From positions 1-6,421 of the forward strand of contig CABMDX010000302.1 of the NCBI GenBank assembly GCA_902385025.1: a stretch of 6,421 nt of DNA, written 5' to 3'. Made by a program: the position numbers and the translations under genes. The stretch is from an uncultured archaeon. Its GTDB lineage: Archaea > Halobacteriota > Methanosarcinia > Methanotrichales > Methanotrichaceae. Below, in pieces: positions 4,313 through 6,421 of the stretch. A model generated the notes under the pieces. The model was not told where the DNA came from and made no database searches. It worked only from the letters and a program-made list of their open reading frames with translations. Numbering within the stretch: position 1 is the first letter of the stretch; the number at the start of each line of letters is the position of its first letter.

Positions 4313-6286
4313 ATGCATTCGTCGGCAAAAAGGGAGAAGCAGATCCCTGTGCTGCCCGGGATTCTTGCGAGCGCATTTGCGGTCCTTGTGGGCGTTCTCA
4401 TTCTCATTTTCGCCTATCCTTCATTTGGCCGGCAGGGCGAGTACGGCTACCTTCTTTCCCCTGCGGCGGGAGCCATCCTCTTCATTCTGCTGGGGCTTTG
4501 CGGGGGACAGGCCGGTTTCCTGGCAAGAGAAAGACCGGGAGCAGTCCGGTTAATGGCGAATGCAATCAAACTCTCAAGCCTCATCTTCCTCGCGCTTCTG
4601 GCCTTTTTCAGGGAATGGGCAGCCTGCATCTCTATAATAACAATAGCTGCCACATGTTGGGCAGCGAGGCGACAGGAGAAGAATGCACCTATGCTCCTTT
4701 TCATTTTTGCGGGCCTGTCGGGCTTTACCCTGGGCCAGGCAGCAATGAGCTTCATTCCATATGGCTGGAAGACCTGGTCGATCTCGGGAGTTCTTTTCGT
4801 CTTTTGCGCCATCGACTATGCTGCTAAAAATTATATGGAGCATCTGTCCTTGCCCGGCTGCAGAGATACGGGACACCACCATATTCTTTGGTCTGCCCTG
4901 TCCTTGCTGATCATCCTGATCGTAATAGCAATGCTTATTCACGTTCCTGCGGCTATGGGGCCAAAGACAACTGCAGAGGAGGCACAGGGAGCTGAATGGG
5001 AAGCGGATTTGGGGACGATAAATGAATTGGCAGGAGAGGGGCCTGGGCAAAAGAGCTGCGACTGCGATAAAAGCACTCCGGTCAGCGGTCCCCTAAAAAA
5101 TCAGAGCTGCCGAAAAGGGGCCCTGCGAGCAATTATCCTCTCCCCGCAAGATGCGCGCACCTTCCCGCGCGGCGAGAGCATTCAGTTTGCTGCCTTGGGC
5201 TGCGAAGAAGGGCCGATTCGATACCTCTGGAGGTCGAGCCTGGACGGCATCATCGGCCGGAATAGGAGTTTTCAGATCGATAGCCTCAAAACAGGCTGGC
5301 ATAATATCACCCTCACTATAACCGATCAAAATGGCACTTCAGCCTCACAGAATATAGAAATCGCAATCGCCGCCCCCTGGGTCTGCAGCAAGGTCAGCCC
5401 CAGGCCGAAATACTATCCTATAGATACGCCCTGCCAGGATATCTGGCCGAACGCATCCACAGAATGCCAGGAAATCGAGGTCTGCCATCCGGATCTGGAC
5501 TACATCGTGGCCGAGGCTGCGGACTGCTGCGATAGCGCTGCCGTTCCCGGCTCCGCCTGCGCCTATGCCTGCAACAACTCCGGAGGCGATAAGAAAAAGT
5601 GCCGGGGCCTTTATATCATCAGGGCTCTGGGGCCGGATGCAAAATACATGCGGGGCTACGCACTCTTCAAGGCCTGCTGCTCCGGTTATCCGGAATGCAC
5701 ACGCACCTGCTGGCCGGGGCTGGCCAAAACCTGTTCCTTCCGGGACGGGTTTAATGATTATGTCCAGAATCTCTCCTGCCGCCCTGAGGATTGGGGTGTA
5801 TCCGCATGGCGCTCAGACACCAACATGAGCATGAACAGCGCTGTGCTGGGACTGTTTCCCACTCATGCCACGGTGAACATCCTCCACACCGGTGTTTGCA
5901 TCGATTATGCAGCGGCTGTAACCACGTTACTCCGCAAGGCAGGCTACAGCAGGGCAGAGGCATTCAGCACGGCAAGCACAGGCTATGATCTGCCATTGCT
6001 TGGAAACCACCCCGGCCACGCCTTTAACCTGGTGCTGCTGCCCGGCGATTCCAGGTACACCATTGTGGACACCACTGGCAATGGAGAGGGAATAAATCCA
6101 GGCGCCCTGCCCCACTATTTCTGGTTCACGGGCTGTTTTTTGGGGCAGGCGGTGAATATCCGGGTCTTCGACTGGTGGGTAGGGTACTGCAGCAAAGCCT
6201 CGCCCTATGGCTACAATGATGGCGGAGATGCGAGAATGCCGACTGGTCCCTCGATTCATGGATGCTCTCAGTGCGATATTTCCTGA
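4313..6286 (+). CDS. Polytopic membrane protein with PKD/Ig-like domain, cysteine-rich ectodomain and transglutaminase-like domain
   Basis: This is a 657-residue protein. Hydrophobic segments at roughly 13-34, 46-70, 84-99, 101-118, 126-147, 155-170 and 190-214 suggest about seven membrane helices. Residues about 271-354 form a PKD/Ig-like beta domain (YLWRSSLDGIIG, then GWHNITLTITDQNGTSAS). The C-terminal part is transglutaminase-like: C529 in GVCIDYAAAVTTLLRKAGY, H569 in GHAFNLVLLPG and D586 in YTIVDTTGN form the complete Cys-His-Asp triad, so the domain may be an active peptidase, amidase or cross-linking enzyme. After the last helix there are 24 cysteines in about 440 residues, 15 of them within 358-489, plus eight N-glycosylation sequons. 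Both features fit a cell-surface domain with disulfides or bound metal. The exact reaction and substrate are unknown. The start ATG is preceded by GAGAGG (4303-4308), 4 bases away. It is divergent from the surface-protein gene. Confidence 0.8.
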   Translation: MHSSAKREKQIPVLPGILASAFAVLVGVLILIFAYPSFGRQGEYGYLLSPAAGAILFILLGLCGGQAGFLARERPGAVRLMANAIKLSSLIFLALLAFFREWAACISIITIAATCWAARRQEKNAPMLLFIFAGLSGFTLGQAAMSFIPYGWKTWSISGVLFVFCAIDYAAKNYMEHLSLPGCRDTGHHHILWSALSLLIILIVIAMLIHVPAAMGPKTTAEEAQGAEWEADLGTINELAGEGPGQKSCDCDKSTPVSGPLKNQSCRKGALRAIILSPQDARTFPRGESIQFAALGCEEGPIRYLWRSSLDGIIGRNRSFQIDSLKTGWHNITLTITDQNGTSASQNIEIAIAAPWVCSKVSPRPKYYPIDTPCQDIWPNASTECQEIEVCHPDLDYIVAEAADCCDSAAVPGSACAYACNNSGGDKKKCRGLYIIRALGPDAKYMRGYALFKACCSGYPECTRTCWPGLAKTCSFRDGFNDYVQNLSCRPEDWGVSAWRSDTNMSMNSAVLGLFPTHATVNILHTGVCIDYAAAVTTLLRKAGYSRAEAFSTASTGYDLPLLGNHPGHAFNLVLLPGDSRYTIVDTTGNGEGINPGALPHYFWFTGCFLGQAVNIRVFDWWVGYCSKASPYGYNDGGDARMPTGPSIHGCSQCDIS

Positions 6287-6316
6287 ATGTCTGCACGAAA
6301 CGTTTTGGAGACAGGG

Positions 6317-6385
6317 GCTTTTTTGGGAAAAAGGCGGAGCATCCCCATGAGCCCTATTAAAACCTCACAGGAATGCTTTTTTGGG
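6317..6385 (+). terminator. Tandem T-run terminators with an 11-base direct repeat
   Basis: GCTTTTTTGGG occurs twice, at 6317-6327 and 6375-6385, each with a T6 run. The first also forms CTTTTT-TGGG-AAAAAG (6318-6333). Located 31 and 89 bases after the stop codon, they are reasonable tandem archaeal terminators for the transglutaminase-like gene. I see no convincing gene in 6287-6421. Confidence 0.5.
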
Positions 6386-6421
6386 GGCCATTTTAGGATA
6401 CGTAGAGGGCTACATCATTGC

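Noticed and set aside
4447..6259. Minus-strand and alternative plus-strand open frames inside the transglutaminase-like gene
   Set aside because: They overlap a frame with membrane helices, an Ig-like domain and an intact catalytic triad; their translations look like shadows.
6287..6421. The frame stays open after the TGA at 6284-6286, beginning with ATG 6287 and including ATG 6347 preceded by GGAG
   Set aside because: About 45 open codons are easily expected by chance. The translation is not protein-like and contains the T-run terminator repeats. Readthrough of TGA is not supported by anything in the sequence. The right edge prevents a firm decision.

Overview
The window looks like a piece of a methanogenic archaeon's chromosome, most likely a Methanothrix (Methanosaeta)-type member of the Methanosarcinales. 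The main evidence is a full-length gene for methanogenesis marker protein 14, a family confined to methane-metabolising archaea. A stand-alone metacaspase, a primase-like iron-sulfur protein, sequon-rich surface proteins, archaeal TATA-like boxes and T-run terminators fit the same picture. The genus is an inference from gene content and moderate GC, not from a marker-gene comparison.

Layout. (1) Positions 1-803, + strand: a metacaspase-type caspase-fold peptidase with its catalytic His and Cys. Its reading frame runs off the left edge, so the first ATG at 27 is internal and not the true start. (2) 821-837: a T-rich terminator. (3) 902-3138, + strand: a two-gene unit with 2 bases between the genes. 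It encodes methanogenesis marker 14, an apparent ASKHA-type ATPase, and a 237-residue protein carrying the Fe-S domain signature of the archaeal/eukaryotic primase large subunit without that protein's N-terminal part. (4) 3139-3303: a convergent spacer with a T6 run and two hairpins. (5) 3304-3966, - strand: a secreted or membrane-anchored surface protein with a juxtamembrane CSTC motif, a Ser/Ala/Thr-rich linker and an Ig-like module. (6) 3967-4312: a 346-base divergent spacer. It holds TATA-like boxes for both directions, a 29-codon candidate small ORF with a well-placed Shine-Dalgarno sequence, an inverted repeat, and a 10-base palindrome just upstream of the next gene. (7) 4313-6286, + strand: a roughly seven-helix membrane protein with a PKD/Ig-like domain, a very cysteine-rich ectodomain and a C-terminal transglutaminase-like domain with a complete Cys-His-Asp triad. 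(8) 6287-6421: a terminator region with an 11-base direct repeat containing T6.

How the genes may work together. The marker-14/primase-like pair is probably co-transcribed. The pairing suggests that the Fe-S protein has a job in methanogenesis-enzyme maturation or redox sensing rather than in replication, but this is inference. The divergent pair (surface protein and membrane transglutaminase-like protein) both act outside the membrane and may be functionally linked. The metacaspase appears to be a separate transcription unit. The most novel elements are the primase-like Fe-S protein next to a methanogenesis marker, the cysteine-rich membrane-tethered transglutaminase-like protein, and the unannotated small ORF in the divergent spacer.
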